32,042 bases of DNA. Origin: an uncultured Planctomycetaceae bacterium. Its GTDB lineage: Bacteria; Planctomycetota; Planctomycetia; Planctomycetales; Planctomycetaceae. Where the stretch lies: the NCBI GenBank assembly GCA_937919915.1, contig CALFOL010000804.1, forward strand, positions 1-32,042. Reading direction: 5' to 3'. The notes beneath the pieces were generated by a model, which saw only the letters and a list, made by a program, of their open reading frames with translations, was not told the origin of the DNA and searched no databases. This document shows, in pieces, positions 16,956 through 27,700 of this stretch. Each line of letters starts with the position of its first letter. Position 1 is the stretch's first letter. The translations under genes were made by a program, and so were the position numbers.

Positions 16956-17375
16956 ATGTCCAGTGGTGGGGTAGTTGCTGAGTTGTTTCGGATTGGCTTC
17001 TATAAGCCAACTCAGGGCAAGTTTGTTCGGCAGTTGACATTTGTTGCGCTTGCTGTGGTCTGTGCGTTCGCTGCGTTTAGTCTTTCCACCAATATTCTCG
17101 ACTCTGAGGCTCAGCCGGTTCGCGTTGGTGTTCCGTTTGGTCTCTGGCTGTTGTTGTGTTGGGTTGCGTTTCGTGTTGTCAATCTACCGCAGTTCGCTGA
17201 GTTCTTGATTTCCGTTGAGTCTGAGCTGGACAAGGTGGTTTGGCCGGGGCGTAAGCAGGTTATGCAGTCTACTGTCGTGGTTATTGTGACGATGTTGTTT
17301 TTGGGAGCTTTTCTGTTTGTGGTCGACTTCATGTGGAGGTGGCTGTTTACGTTGATTAGCTTTATTGAGTATTAG
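16956..17375 (+). CDS. secE: Preprotein translocase subunit SecE
   Basis: 139 residues from ATG 16956; the longer frame upstream runs through tRNA-Trp and is not coding. Three hydrophobic segments are visible (about 26-46, 57-75 and 105-132), as in the three-helix E. coli form rather than the short single-helix type. The family-defining cytoplasmic amphipathic helix and hinge are present as SVESELDKVVWPGRKQV (86-102). SecE clamps the SecY channel in the inner membrane. It precedes nusG as in most bacteria, but with an unusually long 202-bp gap. Confidence 0.95.
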   Translation: MSSGGVVAELFRIGFYKPTQGKFVRQLTFVALAVVCAFAAFSLSTNILDSEAQPVRVGVPFGLWLLLCWVAFRVVNLPQFAEFLISVESELDKVVWPGRKQVMQSTVVVIVTMLFLGAFLFVVDFMWRWLFTLISFIEY

Positions 17376-17397
17376 TTTGCTTCGGCTCTTTGTTTGT

Positions 17398-17488
17398 TCG
17401 GCGATGTTCTGTCAGCGTCGTACGGCAAAGTCAGAGGTTTTATCGCCGATCTTTGTTAGTATCGCGAAACCGTGACTCCGGTGGAGTC
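17398..17488 (+). promoter_or_regulatory. Structured spacer between secE and nusG
   Basis: TCGGCGAT (17398-17405) and ATCGCCGA (17442-17449) are perfect eight-base complements around a 36-base loop. GACTCC (17474-17479) and GGAGTC (17483-17488) form a tight hairpin downstream. No T-run follows. It may be a leader that regulates nusG and the ribosomal genes after it; no known family is recognised. Confidence 0.4.
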
Positions 17489-17577
17489 GGTGGTTGAAAT
17501 TCGAGTCATCGGAGGTCAGGATACCCGGCTTCCAATTTTTGGGCCTGAGGTCCTGTCTTTGCGGTGGCGATGGATCA

Positions 17578-18144
17578 ATGTCTGGTGAATCTTCGGAGTC
17601 CAGTTCATCCACAGAAAAACTCTGGTATGTACTCAAGGTTCAGACGAATCGCGAGCGGACGATTCGCGATGCTCTGTTGAAGAAGATTAAGTTAGAGGGC
17701 CTTGAGGAGTTTTTTGGCGAGATCATGATCCCATCTGAGAAGGTGGTTGATACTCGAAGTGGTAAGGCTAAGGAGCAGGACCGGAAATTGTTCCCGGGAT
17801 ATATCATGATAAACATGGTTCTGAACGATGATACTTGGTATCTCGTGCGGGACACGAGTGGTGTCGGGGATTTCGCCGGTGCTGCTGGAAAGCCGATGGC
17901 AATGGAGCAGTTCGAGGTTGATCGAATGCTGGGTAAGGCTGAGGCTGATGCTGATTCGGCTCCGAAGGTGAAGATTGAATTCGCCCAGGGCGATGTGGTG
18001 AAGATTCGCGAGGGGACGTTTGAGGCGTTCGAAGGCACTGTTGAAGGTGTCGATGAGCATAATGGTAAGATTTCTGTGTTGATTGAAATCTTTGGTCGGT
18101 CGACTCCGGTGGAGTTGGATCATTGGCAGGTTGAGTCGGTTTAA
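17578..18144 (+). CDS. nusG: Transcription elongation/antitermination factor NusG
   Basis: 188 residues from ATG 17578; an earlier in-frame ATG at 17494 lies in the structured spacer and would add an unlikely Cys/Gly-rich end. An acidic-serine leader ([13 protein letters not shown]) precedes the NGN domain (about 15-120). That domain holds [11 protein letters not shown] and the conserved FPGYIMINM strand followed by [15 protein letters not shown]. The KOW domain is at the C-terminus (about 133-185): [19 protein letters not shown] then [18 protein letters not shown]. NusG binds the clamp of RNA polymerase, suppresses pausing, and links to Rho or ribosomal S10. The leader before the NGN domain is longer than in E. 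coli. Confidence 0.96.
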   Translation: MSGESSESSSSTEKLWYVLKVQTNRERTIRDALLKKIKLEGLEEFFGEIMIPSEKVVDTRSGKAKEQDRKLFPGYIMINMVLNDDTWYLVRDTSGVGDFAGAAGKPMAMEQFEVDRMLGKAEADADSAPKVKIEFAQGDVVKIREGTFEAFEGTVEGVDEHNGKISVLIEIFGRSTPVELDHWQVESV

Positions 18145-18173
18145 GTTTTTTTTGAAGTTTGGGACTGCTGGCT

Positions 18174-18599
18174 ATGGGCAAGCAACTGGTAATTCAGATT
18201 AAGGTGCAGGTGAAGGGTGGTCAGGCCACTCCTGCGCCTCCTGTTGGTACGGCTTTGGGTCCGCATGGCGTGAACATTGCGCAGTTCGTTCAGCAGTTTA
18301 ACGAACGAACGCGGGACATGATGGGGACTGTGATTCCTGTTGTGATCAGCGTTTATAACGATCGTACTTTTGAGTTTATTTTGAAGAGTCCTCCAGCAGC
18401 AGTGCTGCTGAAGAAAGCTGCTGGCATTGCTATGGGCTCCGGTAGTCCGCTAAAGACGAAGGTTGGGACGGTGACTCAGGCACAGCTTGAGGAAATTGCG
18501 ACACTGAAGTTTGCTGATATGAATGCTGGTTCTATCGCTAAGGCGGCTCGGGTGATTGCTGGTACAGCACGCAGTATGGGGCTTGAGGTGGTGGAGTAG
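18174..18599 (+). CDS. rplK: 50S ribosomal protein uL11
   Basis: 141 residues, the standard uL11 length, from ATG 18174 ([20 protein letters not shown]). The N-terminal proline-rich segment [16 protein letters not shown], which contacts the thiostrepton-binding GTPase-associated centre of 23S rRNA, is intact. The C-terminal RNA-binding domain contains [14 protein letters not shown] and ends MGLEVVE. With uL10 and bL12 it forms the stalk base that activates elongation-factor GTPases. The spacing to nusG is 29 bp, so co-transcription is likely. Confidence 0.98.
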   Translation: MGKQLVIQIKVQVKGGQATPAPPVGTALGPHGVNIAQFVQQFNERTRDMMGTVIPVVISVYNDRTFEFILKSPPAAVLLKKAAGIAMGSGSPLKTKVGTVTQAQLEEIATLKFADMNAGSIAKAARVIAGTARSMGLEVVE

Positions 18600-18655
18600 T
18601 TCGCTGCTGGCTGTTGGTGGTATTTTCTTTTTGTTTGAATGAATCGGGTGAAGTG

Positions 18656-19360
18656 ATGGCTCGTCGCTCAAAGCGAATGCAGGCTCTGCTGAAGAAGGCT
18701 GCTGGGTATAATGTTCTTGAGTTGGCTGCTGCCGTTGAGGCCCTCCAGTCATTGGAGAAGGGGCTTCCCAAGGGTGTTAAGGCGTGTGCGTTTGATCAGG
18801 CCGTCGAGGTTGCGCTTCGTCTTGGTGTTGATCCGAAGCAGGCAGATCAGATGGTTCGGGGTTCGATTGTTTTGCCGCACGGTATCGGAAAGACGCAGCG
18901 GGTCGTTGTGTTTGCCCAAGGAGATAACGTTGCTGTTGCTGAGGCCGCCGGGGCTGACGTTGTTGGTGGCAAAGAGCTCGCTGACCGCATCAAGGACGGC
19001 TGGCTTGAGTTTGATGTGGCGATTGCGGCGCCGGATATGATGGGCGTCGTGGGTCCGCTCGGTCGCGTTCTTGGTCCTCGAGGGATGATGCCTTCTCCTC
19101 GTGCGGGTACGGTGACAACTGATATTGCGACTGCCGTCAGGGAGTACCGCGCTGGTAAGGTTGAGTTTCGTGTTGACTCTAGTTCCAACGTGCATTGCGT
19201 GGTTGGTCGGATGTCGTTCACTCAGCAACAGTTGAGTGAAAATACACAGGCTTTGCTAAAACTTGTTCAGGGCCTTAGGCCGTCGACTTCGAAGGGTGTT
19301 TATCTGCGTGGCTTGAGTATCTCCGGGACGATGACTCCTGGTATCTCTGTTGCGGTTTAG
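18656..19360 (+). CDS. rplA: 50S ribosomal protein uL1
   Basis: 234 residues from ATG 18656, equal in length to the E. coli protein. Landmarks are the N-terminal [13 protein letters not shown], the [14 protein letters not shown] strand, the domain II segment [20 protein letters not shown] (about 137-156), and the C-terminal [16 protein letters not shown]. uL1 binds the L1 stalk of 23S rRNA and helps release E-site tRNA. In many bacteria it also represses its own rplK-rplA message; no clear mimic of the rRNA site was identified here. It is 56 bp after rplK. Confidence 0.98.
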   Translation: MARRSKRMQALLKKAAGYNVLELAAAVEALQSLEKGLPKGVKACAFDQAVEVALRLGVDPKQADQMVRGSIVLPHGIGKTQRVVVFAQGDNVAVAEAAGADVVGGKELADRIKDGWLEFDVAIAAPDMMGVVGPLGRVLGPRGMMPSPRAGTVTTDIATAVREYRAGKVEFRVDSSSNVHCVVGRMSFTQQQLSENTQALLKLVQGLRPSTSKGVYLRGLSISGTMTPGISVAV

Positions 19361-19428
19361 GTTGTCCGTTTGGCTGTCTCCACGCTGAGTTCTACTTGTC
19401 GTTGAAATTGGTTGAGGTCGAGGTTGAT

Positions 19429-19944
19429 ATGAGTCGTCCCGTAAAAGATATGCTGATCGCTGAAATTCAGTCACAGGTTGGTGAGCATAGAGATATGCTG
19501 GTTGTGGACTGTTCGAAGTTGGATGCCATCTCGGCAAATAAATGGCGTATCGCTTTGGCTGAGTCGAAGATTTCGGCGTTGACGGTTAAGAATTCGATTG
19601 CGAAAAACGCGTTGGAGCGTTTGGGCGTCTCAGGGCTGGAGTCAGTTCTGGCCGGCCCGTCGACGCTTGTTTGGGGCGGCGATGATGTGGTTGCTCTGTC
19701 AAAAGAGATCGCCAAGTGGGCTAAAAAATTCGCTAAGCTGGAGATCAAGGGCGCTACCGTTGAGGGGCAGGGACTGAACGCCAAGGAAGTTATGGCTCTG
19801 AGTAAGAGCCCGGGACGCATGGAGTTGATTGCTCAGGTGGCAGGTTGTTTGCTGGGGCCGGGAAGTCAATTGGCTGGTGCGTTGCAGGGGCCGGGTGGTC
19901 AGTTGGCTGGTTGCCTGAAAAAGATCTCCGGCGACGAGGATTGA
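19429..19944 (+). CDS. rplJ: 50S ribosomal protein uL10
   Basis: 171 residues from ATG 19429, preceded by GAGG (19420-19423) at five bases; a TTG start at 19396 would add eleven residues and is less likely. The globular RNA-binding domain (about 1-130) is typical: DMLVVDCSKLDAISANKWR, then TVKNSIAKNALERLG and VLAGPSTLVWGGDD. The C-terminal helix that binds bL12 dimers is short and glycine/glutamine-rich (LAGALQGPGGQLAGCLKK). uL10 anchors bL12 to the stalk base. A 68-bp leader separates it from rplA. Confidence 0.96.
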   Translation: MSRPVKDMLIAEIQSQVGEHRDMLVVDCSKLDAISANKWRIALAESKISALTVKNSIAKNALERLGVSGLESVLAGPSTLVWGGDDVVALSKEIAKWAKKFAKLEIKGATVEGQGLNAKEVMALSKSPGRMELIAQVAGCLLGPGSQLAGALQGPGGQLAGCLKKISGDED

Positions 19945-20002
19945 GTGTTGCGATGATTCGTCGAGCCGTTTCGTTCCGGCGATAATTACATATTTGAAAT
20001 GT

Positions 20003-20019
20003 GAAGAGGTTCTCTCTTC
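20003..20019 (+). other. Small inverted repeat between rplJ and rplL
   Basis: GAAGAG (20003-20008) and CTCTTC (20014-20019) flank the loop GTTCT within the 114-bp gap before rplL. It is short and AT-moderate. A role in the different output of uL10 and bL12 is possible but unproved. Confidence 0.3.
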
Positions 20020-20058
20020 CTGTGTAGCTTCTTTACAGAAAATGAAAGGTTAAGACTA

Positions 20059-20472
20059 ATGTCAACTGCTGAAGCAGAAGCAACGGTATTTGATGCAGCC
20101 ACTAAGGAACTGGGCGACAAGATTGTTGGCCTGACGCTGCTTGAGGCCAAAAAAGTTGTGGACTATCTGAAAGCGGCCCACAATATCGAGCCAGCTGGTG
20201 GTGGTGCTGTGATGATCGCCCCTCCGGCTGAAGGTGATGGACCTGCGGCTGCAGTTGAGCAGACTGCTTTCGACGTGGTTCTGACCGGCGACGGCGGTTC
20301 GAAGATTCCAGTCATCAAGGTGGTACGCGCTGCTACAGGTCTGGGCTTGAAAGAAGCCAAGGATCTTGTAGAAGGGGCTCCGAAAGCCGTCAAGGAAGGC
20401 TTGTCGAAAGACGATGCCGCAAAACTGAAGGCAGAAATCGAAGCTGCCGGCGGTACCTGCGAAATTAAGTAA
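20059..20472 (+). CDS. rplL: 50S ribosomal protein bL12 (L7/L12)
   Basis: 137 residues from ATG 20059, with AAAGG (20045-20049) upstream. The parts are an N-terminal dimerisation helix pair (about 10-40), an alanine/proline/glycine hinge (about 45-67), and the compact C-terminal domain (68-137). The C-terminal domain has the factor-binding face [20 protein letters not shown] and the segment [12 protein letters not shown]. It ends AGGTCEIK, with a cysteine that is not usual in the E. coli protein. bL12 recruits EF-Tu, EF-G, IF2 and RF3 to the ribosome in several copies. A 324-bp gap follows before rpoB. Confidence 0.98.
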   Translation: MSTAEAEATVFDAATKELGDKIVGLTLLEAKKVVDYLKAAHNIEPAGGGAVMIAPPAEGDGPAAAVEQTAFDVVLTGDGGSKIPVIKVVRAATGLGLKEAKDLVEGAPKAVKEGLSKDDAAKLKAEIEAAGGTCEIK

Positions 20473-20796
20473 TACTGATTCGTCGGTATTGAAGCTTCAC
20501 TACGAAGGCTGAAGTGGCGAAAGCCGCTTCAGCTGATCGTGTTAATTGGCATTGGCTTCCTTGTTTGGTAGCCTTCTCGGAATCGCTTCGCGCTTCTTTG
20601 GGGTGTGTTTGTGCGTTTCGGGAGTTTGGTCAACGGCTGGTCGGATTATCAACGCTTATTCGCCATTGCATTTGGTGGTTTCAGGGCAGTTGCTCAGTCT
20701 GGGCAAGTGTCTTTTGTCGCGCGCTGAAAACTTATTCGATCTAGTTCGTGTCGTCCGTTCCGTATCGTATCGTTGAATTAAAAGGCAATTGCTGCA
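20473..20796 (+). promoter_or_regulatory. rplL-rpoB spacer with strong GAAA-capped hairpin (attenuator/processing candidate)
   Basis: This 324-bp gap has no convincing gene. Starting 35 bp after the rplL stop, GCTGAAGTGGC (20508-20518) pairs with GCCGCTTCAGC (20523-20533) over eleven pairs (one G-U) around a GAAA tetraloop. No T-run follows. In E. coli the equivalent gap is of similar length and carries both a partial terminator and an RNase III site that lower rpoBC output relative to ribosomal proteins. The hairpin here is a good candidate for the same task. AAAGG (20781-20785) before rpoB serves as its ribosome-binding site. Confidence 0.55.
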
Positions 20797-23700
20797 ATGC
20801 CAGTACCCTCTGTTCGTACAATCGACCAGGACACGGTTCGAAACTTTGGAAAAATCCAGGCTGACTACGAGATTACTGATTTAACTCGTATTCAGACCGA
20901 ATCGTATTCTCGCTTTCTCCAGGTGGAACGTTCTTCGCGCGATCGCCTCGAGCAGGGTTTGGAGGGGATTCTGCGAGAAGTCTTTCCAATCGAAAGCTAC
21001 GATGGGCAATTCCGTTTGGAATATGTTCGCTACGAACTCGGCAAGCCTCGTTACACGCCGCCTGAGTGTCGTCAGTTGCGACTGACGTATGGTCGACCTT
21101 TTCGGGTTTGGCTCCGTTTGATTAAGGAACAGCCTGTTGAGGAAGAGGTGTATCTCGGTGACATCCCAATTATGATCGGTGGCGGTGAGTTCATCGTCAA
21201 CGGTGCTGAGCGGGTCGTTGTTAGTCAGTTGCATCGTTCTCCTGGTGTCGACTTTGTAATGGCGGAAGAAACTGCCAGTAGTGATCGTAAGACGCAGTCC
21301 TGCCGAATTATTCCGGAACGCGGTAGCTGGATCGAACTGATCTGTACCAAGAAGGACGCTGTTGCTGTCCGGATTGACCAGAGCGGTAAGTTCTCTGCGA
21401 TGACGTTGCTGCGGGCAATGTCAGTGGAGTACTCCAGTAACGCGGAGATCATTCGTCTGTATCACGATACGGAGGAAATGAAGCTGACACCAAAGACAGA
21501 GCCGGGGAAGCTGATTGGTCGGTATGCCGTGGTGGATGTTGTATACCCCGCGAATCATTCACGTGCTGGTGAAATTCTGGTTGATAGCGGTGGTGTGATT
21601 TTGGAGGAGATGATCGATGATCTCCTTGCGTCAGGCCTGAAGACGATCGAGCTGGTGATTGGTCCGGAAGATCTTTTGATTCTTAAGTCATTGGCTGAAG
21701 ATAACACTGCCACTCACGAGGAGGCATTGCTCCGAATTTATCAGCGCCTACGTCCTGGTAACCCGCCAAATCTGGACAAGGCGTCTGACCTGTTCAAAGA
21801 AAAGTTCTTTGACCTTAATCGGTATCGTCTGGGTCGCGTCGGCCGTTTTCGTATCAACCGCAAGTTCAGTCAGGATATTCCTGATGATGAAATGACTTTG
21901 CGTCCGGAAGACTTCGTGAACGCGATTCGTTATTTGATGCGTCTGCGGTTGAATGACGAGACTGCGCAGATCGACGACATTGACAACTTGGGAAATCGTC
22001 GATTGCGAACAATCGACGAGCTTGGTGCGGATGAAATTCGCAAAGGATTCTTGAAGCTTCGTCGCACAGTTCAGGAGCGAATGAGCCTGAAGGAAGTCGA
22101 CAGCATGACTCCGCGGACGCTGATTAATCCGAAGAGCGTGTCGGCGGCGATCGATTTCTTTTACGGTCGTAGCGAGTTGTCTCAGGTAGTGGACCAGACC
22201 AACCCGCTTTCAATGCTGACACACGAGCGTCGGCTGAGTGCACTGGGGCCTGGCGGTTTGAACAGAAAGCGGGCGGGCTTTGAGGTTCGCGACGTTCATA
22301 TTTCGCATTACGGTCGTATTTGTCCGATTGAGACGCCGGAAGGTACGAATATTGGTTTGATTTCCAGCCTGGGGATCTTTGCTAAGGTTGATGATTATGG
22401 ATTCCTGATCACCCCATACCGAAAAGTTGCAGACGGGAAGGTGACGGACGAAGTCGTCTGGCTGCGTGCTGACGAAGAGTCATTTGGTCACGTTGCTCCA
22501 GCGGATACACCGATCAAGGATGGCCAGATTCTGGATGACTTGGTTCTCGCTCGGTTCAAGAGCGACGTGGTTTGGGTCCCTAAAGAAAAGGTTCAGTACA
22601 CCGACGTGGCGCCATGCCAGATGGTCGGCGTATCTGCTGGTTTGATTCCGTTCCTCGAGCACGATGACGCGAACCGAGCGTTGATGGGTTCGAACATGCA
22701 GCGACAGGCTGTTCCGCTACTGATTACAGAGCGTCCAGTCGTTGGTACCGGCATGGAAGATTACGTTGCTCAGCACTCTGGCATGCTGCAGAGAGCCGAA
22801 CGGGCTGGAACCGTGACCTATGTTGACGCCAACGTTATCGAAATTGATGACCGTAAATATCCTCTGCGAAAATTCGTTAGGCTGAATGAGCGAACCTGTT
22901 TGAATCAGAAGCCGATCGTTGCGATCGGTGACAAAGTCAAGGCAGGGCAGTTGTTGTGCGACAGTGCGGCGACCCGTCGTGGATCGCTGGCTTTGGGGCG
23001 GAATGTGACCGTCGCGTTCATGTCGTGGAACGGCTACAACTTTGAAGACGCGATTATTCTGTCAGAGCGTTTGGTTAAAGAAGATGTCTATACGTCCATT
23101 CATCTGGATGAGTTTGATGTTGAGATTCGCGAAACCAAGCTGGGACGCGAGGAATTCACTCGAGATATTCCGAACGTCAGCGAAAAGGCGCTGCACCATC
23201 TGGACGACGATGGGATTGTGCGGATCGGTACGCGAGTTCTTCCGGGCGACATTCTGGTAGGTAAGGTTTCGCCGAAAGCGAAGTCAGAGCTCACGCCGGA
23301 AGAAAAGCTGTTGCACGCGATCTTTGGTCGTGCTGGCGAAGACGTAAAAAACGAATCGCTTGAGGTGCCGAGCGGTGTTGGTGGGATTGTTATTAACACA
23401 GAGAAGTTCTCTCGCCGGATGAGTCTTTCGGATCTTGAGCGGAAGAAATTTGAGGACGAGCTGAAGAAGACTGAAGAGGAAGGTGACACAAAGATCACCG
23501 AAGCATTCCAAAAGTTTGCTGCTTCAATGAAGTCTGAGTTGGGTGACGCCCTGACTGATCCTGACGGTCGTGATATGGGCTCACTCCAGGAGAAGAAGGC
23601 GGTTGCCGAATTCTCTCGCGGATTTCTGGCATACTTTGAGGGATTGGATATCCGCAGTGCTCAGAAGAAGACCGCAGCTCGCAAGCTGATCAAGGAGGAA

Positions 23701-24519
23701 TGGCCAGCAGTTGAGGCAATTATTGACGAAGAGGATCATCGCCTGAACAGCATGAAACGAGGCGATGAGTTGCCGAGTGGTGTGCTGCAGATGGTTAAGG
23801 TGTACGTCGCTTCGAAACGTCATATTTCTGTCGGCGACAAGATGGCTGGTCGTCACGGAAACAAGGGGGTTATCTCGAAGATTCTTCCAATCGAAGACAT
23901 GCCTTACCTGGAGGATGGGACGTCTGTTGACATCATCTTGAACCCGCTGGGGGTTCCGAGTCGTATGAATGTAGGCCAGATTCTGGAAACCCACCTTGGA
24001 TGGGCAGCCAGTACTTTGGGATATCGAGCAATTTGTCCGGTCTTTGATGGTGCCACGGAAGAGGAAGTTCGTGAGGCATTGCGTGAAGCCGGCCTGCCTG
24101 AAGAAGGTAAGACGTTCCTGAATGATGGTCGCACTGGCGAGCGGATGGAACAGAAGACGACCGTCGGCACGATCTACATGTTGAAGCTGCACCATCTGGT
24201 TGATGACAAGGTGCATGCGCGTGCCACTGGTCCGTACTCACTGATTACCCAACAGCCACTTGGTGGTAAGGCTCGCTTCGGCGGTCAGCGATTTGGTGAG
24301 ATGGAAGTGTGGGCTCTGGAGGCCTACGGTGCTGCTTACATTTTGCAGGAGCTGTTGACGGTGAAGAGCGACGACGTTGAAGGTCGTACGAAGATTTACG
24401 AGTCGATGGTAAAGGGCGAGAACACGCTTGAGGCGGGCACTCCAGCCAGCTTCGACGTACTGAACAATGAGATTCGGGGGCTTTGCCTGAATCTGCAACT
24501 GGAGAAAGCTGGCCACTAG
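20797..24519 (+). CDS. rpoB: DNA-directed RNA polymerase subunit beta
   Basis: 1240 residues, shorter than the 1342 of E. coli because some lineage insertions are missing. Beta forms, with beta-prime, the active-site cleft of RNA polymerase. The N-terminus includes [25 protein letters not shown], spread over residues 11-35. The rifampicin-pocket region runs from about 459 to 488 ([14 protein letters not shown] then [10 protein letters not shown]), with His476 and Ser481 in the E. coli 526 and 531 positions. The catalytic-region motifs [11 protein letters not shown] and [12 protein letters not shown] (from 1013) are intact, as is the C-terminal [20 protein letters not shown] segment. The start ATG at 20797 follows the long attenuator-like gap. 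rpoC follows after 187 bp. Confidence 0.99.
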   Translation: MPVPSVRTIDQDTVRNFGKIQADYEITDLTRIQTESYSRFLQVERSSRDRLEQGLEGILREVFPIESYDGQFRLEYVRYELGKPRYTPPECRQLRLTYGRPFRVWLRLIKEQPVEEEVYLGDIPIMIGGGEFIVNGAERVVVSQLHRSPGVDFVMAEETASSDRKTQSCRIIPERGSWIELICTKKDAVAVRIDQSGKFSAMTLLRAMSVEYSSNAEIIRLYHDTEEMKLTPKTEPGKLIGRYAVVDVVYPANHSRAGEILVDSGGVILEEMIDDLLASGLKTIELVIGPEDLLILKSLAEDNTATHEEALLRIYQRLRPGNPPNLDKASDLFKEKFFDLNRYRLGRVGRFRINRKFSQDIPDDEMTLRPEDFVNAIRYLMRLRLNDETAQIDDIDNLGNRRLRTIDELGADEIRKGFLKLRRTVQERMSLKEVDSMTPRTLINPKSVSAAIDFFYGRSELSQVVDQTNPLSMLTHERRLSALGPGGLNRKRAGFEVRDVHISHYGRICPIETPEGTNIGLISSLGIFAKVDDYGFLITPYRKVADGKVTDEVVWLRADEESFGHVAPADTPIKDGQILDDLVLARFKSDVVWVPKEKVQYTDVAPCQMVGVSAGLIPFLEHDDANRALMGSNMQRQAVPLLITERPVVGTGMEDYVAQHSGMLQRAERAGTVTYVDANVIEIDDRKYPLRKFVRLNERTCLNQKPIVAIGDKVKAGQLLCDSAATRRGSLALGRNVTVAFMSWNGYNFEDAIILSERLVKEDVYTSIHLDEFDVEIRETKLGREEFTRDIPNVSEKALHHLDDDGIVRIGTRVLPGDILVGKVSPKAKSELTPEEKLLHAIFGRAGEDVKNESLEVPSGVGGIVINTEKFSRRMSLSDLERKKFEDELKKTEEEGDTKITEAFQKFAASMKSELGDALTDPDGRDMGSLQEKKAVAEFSRGFLAYFEGLDIRSAQKKTAARKLIKEEWPAVEAIIDEEDHRLNSMKRGDELPSGVLQMVKVYVASKRHISVGDKMAGRHGNKGVISKILPIEDMPYLEDGTSVDIILNPLGVPSRMNVGQILETHLGWAASTLGYRAICPVFDGATEEEVREALREAGLPEEGKTFLNDGRTGERMEQKTTVGTIYMLKLHHLVDDKVHARATGPYSLITQQPLGGKARFGGQRFGEMEVWALEAYGAAYILQELLTVKSDDVEGRTKIYESMVKGENTLEAGTPASFDVLNNEIRGLCLNLQLEKAGH

Positions 24520-24706
24520 TCAATGGCTCGTCGCCAGTCAGGCTGCTGCAGATTGCAGTGTCCTGAGCCTGGCGGGTAGGGGTATTGGTTGAGTGCTCGT
24601 GGCGTCTACAGCGTTGCGATGGTTTGGAAATCAAGCGTGTATTTTTGAGATGTGCGGCGAAGTCGCCCATCAGTTTTTTAAACATCAGGTGTTGAGGAGT
24701 CAGGAC

Positions 24707-27700
24707 GTGAGCGTAAGTGAAACCACTTTCGATCGAGTCAATGATTACGCGTCTATTCGCATTGGCCTTGCTAGTCCTCATGACATTCGCGGTTGGTCTT
24801 TTGGCGAGGTAAAGAAGCCCGAAACGATTAACTACCGGACATATCGTCCGGAACGCGATGGGTTGTTCTGCGAGCGGATTTTTGGCCCTGAAAAAGACTG
24901 GGAATGCGCCTGCGGTAAATATCGGGGCATGAAATACAAGGGGATGATCTGCGACCGCTGCGGCGTCAAAGTCACCCACAGTCGCGTGCGTCGTAAGCGT
25001 ATGGGGCACATCGAACTGGCAGCGCCGGTCGTTCACATCTGGTTCTTCAAGTCGATGCCGAGTCGTCTTGGGGCGATGTTGAATATGAAGACCACCGCGC
25101 TCGAGAAGGTGGTTTACTTCCAGGATTACGTCGTCACTGATCCTGGTGAAACTCCGCTGGAGCTTTGCCAGATGCTGACTGAGGATGAAGCTCGTCAGGC
25201 TCGCCGTGACTATGGTGAAGACGCTTTTGAGATCGGCATGGGTGCCGAGGCGATCAAAAAGCTTCTGTTGCAAATGAAGTTGGTCGAATCATCTGAGGCG
25301 TTGCGCGCTCAATTGGCGACGACCAAAAGTCAGTCAACGGCTAAAGATCTGATTAAGCGTCTGAAGATTATTGAAGCTCTGCGAGACAGCGACAACCGTC
25401 CTGAGTGGCTGGTACTGGATGTGATTCCTGTGATTCCGCCGGACCTGCGTCCGCTGGTGCTGCTGGATTCCGGCAACTTCGCAACTAGTGACCTGAACGA
25501 CCTTTACCGTCGAATCATCAACCGCAATAACCGTCTCAAAAAGCTGGTGGACCTTAACGCGCCAGAAGTGATTGTTCGCAACGAAAAGCGAATGTTGCAA
25601 CAGTCGGTCGATGCGTTGTTTGATAATAATCGCTGCAAGCGACCTGTTCTTGGTTCGTCAAATCGACCGCTGAAGTCGCTGACGGACATGATCAAGGGTA
25701 AGCAGGGTCGTTTCCGCGAAAACCTGTTGGGAAAGCGTGTCGACTATTCGGCTCGTAGCGTGATTGTTGTTGGTCCCGAGTTGAAACTGCATCAGTGTGG
25801 TCTTCCTAAGAAGATCGCCCTGGAGTTGTTTCAGCCGTTTGTTATTCGGCGGTTGAAGGAGCTGGGGCACGCAGACACGATCAAAAGCGCTAAGCGAATG
25901 CTTGAGCGTCGTGATGAAGACGTTTGGGATATTCTGGACGATGTGATTCGGAATCATCCAGTGCTGTTGAATCGTGCTCCGACGTTGCACCGTATTGGCA
26001 TTCAGGCGTTTGAGCCTGTGTTGGTTGAAGGGAATGCGATCCGACTGCACCCCTTGGCGTGTAAAGGGTTCAACGCAGACTTTGACGGCGACCAGATGGC
26101 CGTTCACCTGCCGCTTTCAATTGAAGCACAGGTCGAAGCGACGACTCTGATGATGTCGACGCACAACATTTTCAGCCCGGCCAACGGCGACCCGATTATC
26201 ACGGCGTCTCAGGACATCGTGATGGGTTGCTACTATCTCACCATGAAACGTGAAGGCCATACCGGCGAGAACATGGTGTTCGCGTCTTCGAACGAGCTCT
26301 TCATGGCCTTCCAGCAGGGCAAGGTAGGGCGGCACGCGACAGTTCGCATTCGTATGCCTAAAGATAAACGTGTTAAGGGTGACGGTGCCAAAGGATACCG
26401 CCTCGGAGGTCTGATCGAAACGTCACCAGGTCGGGCAATTTTCAATGATAGCCTGCCGGCCGGGATGGCTTACTACAACATGACGATGCGTAGCAAGGAT
26501 CTCGCGACAGTGATTTCTGATTGCTATCTCGAACTTGGTCGGCGAGAAACGATTGAGCTGCTGGACCGGATGAAGAAGTGCGGGTTCGTCGCCTCGACGG
26601 AGAGCGGTTTGTCGTTCGGTGCGAGCGACCTGAAGACTGCTCCTAACAAGGAGCAGGTGATCGGTGATGCTGAGAATGAAGTTCTGAAGTTGATGAAGAA
26701 CTTTCAGCGTGGTTTGATCACTGAAAAAGAACGTTACAACAAAGTGCTTGACATCTGGACGCATGCTCGTGAAGAGATTACGGTCAGCATGATGAAGCAG
26801 CTGGAGCATGACGTTCGTGACGAAGGTCGCTATGTGAACCCGGTCTACCTGATGGCTCACTCTGGTGCTCGAGGGGGTGTCGGCCAGATGCAGCAGCTTG
26901 CTGGTATGCGTGGTCTGATGGCCAAGCCAAGTGGCGAAATCATTGAGACGCCGATTAAGTCGAACTTTCGCGAAGGTCTGACTGTTCTTGAGTTCTTCAG
27001 TTCAACTCACGGTGCTCGAAAAGGTCTTGCTGACACTGCATTGAAGACAGCGGACAGTGGTTACCTGACCCGAAAACTGGCGGACATCTGTCAGAATATG
27101 GTTGTGACATCCTACGACTGCGGCACGACCAAGGGGCTGACTCGGGGAGTCGTGTACCGTGGTGAGAAAGTTGAAACCGGACTCGCGTCGGCCGTTCGTG
27201 GACGTGTGAGTCGAACTAACATCGTGAATCCGATTACGGATGAACTGATTGTCAGTGAAGACGAGTTGATTACAGTTGAGAAAGCTCGCAAGATCGAAGA
27301 GATGGGGCTTGAGAGAATTCAGGTTCGCAGCCCGATGACCTGTAATTCGCCGCTGGGTATATGTCAGTTGTGCTACGGAATGGATCTGTCGACTGGTGAT
27401 ATGGTCGAACAGGGCCTTGCGGCTGGTATCATTGCTGCTCAGAGTATTGGTGAGCCTGGTACGCAGTTGACAATGCGTACATTCCACATTGGTGGTGTTG
27501 CTCAGATGGGAACGGACACCAGTGAGCTGCTTGCCAAGCGTGGCGGTCGAATTCGCGTGACACGTATTCGCAGCGTTATTAACGCTGATGGAAAGCCTGT
27601 TGTGCTTGGTCGCAACGGGGAGATCTGCATCGTTGACTCCAAGGGACGTGAAGTCGAGAAGCAGACCGTTCCTAACGGGGCCATTCTGCAGGTGAAAGAG

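Noticed and set aside
20514-20776. Small overlapping frames in the rplL-rpoB gap
   Set aside because: They are Trp/Cys-rich, lack ribosome-binding sites, and overlap the GAAA hairpin. The gap is better read as regulatory RNA.
24593-24706. Longer N-terminus for beta-prime
   Set aside because: The GAGGAG seven bases before GTG 24707 and the usual start of beta-prime proteins favour the shorter form.
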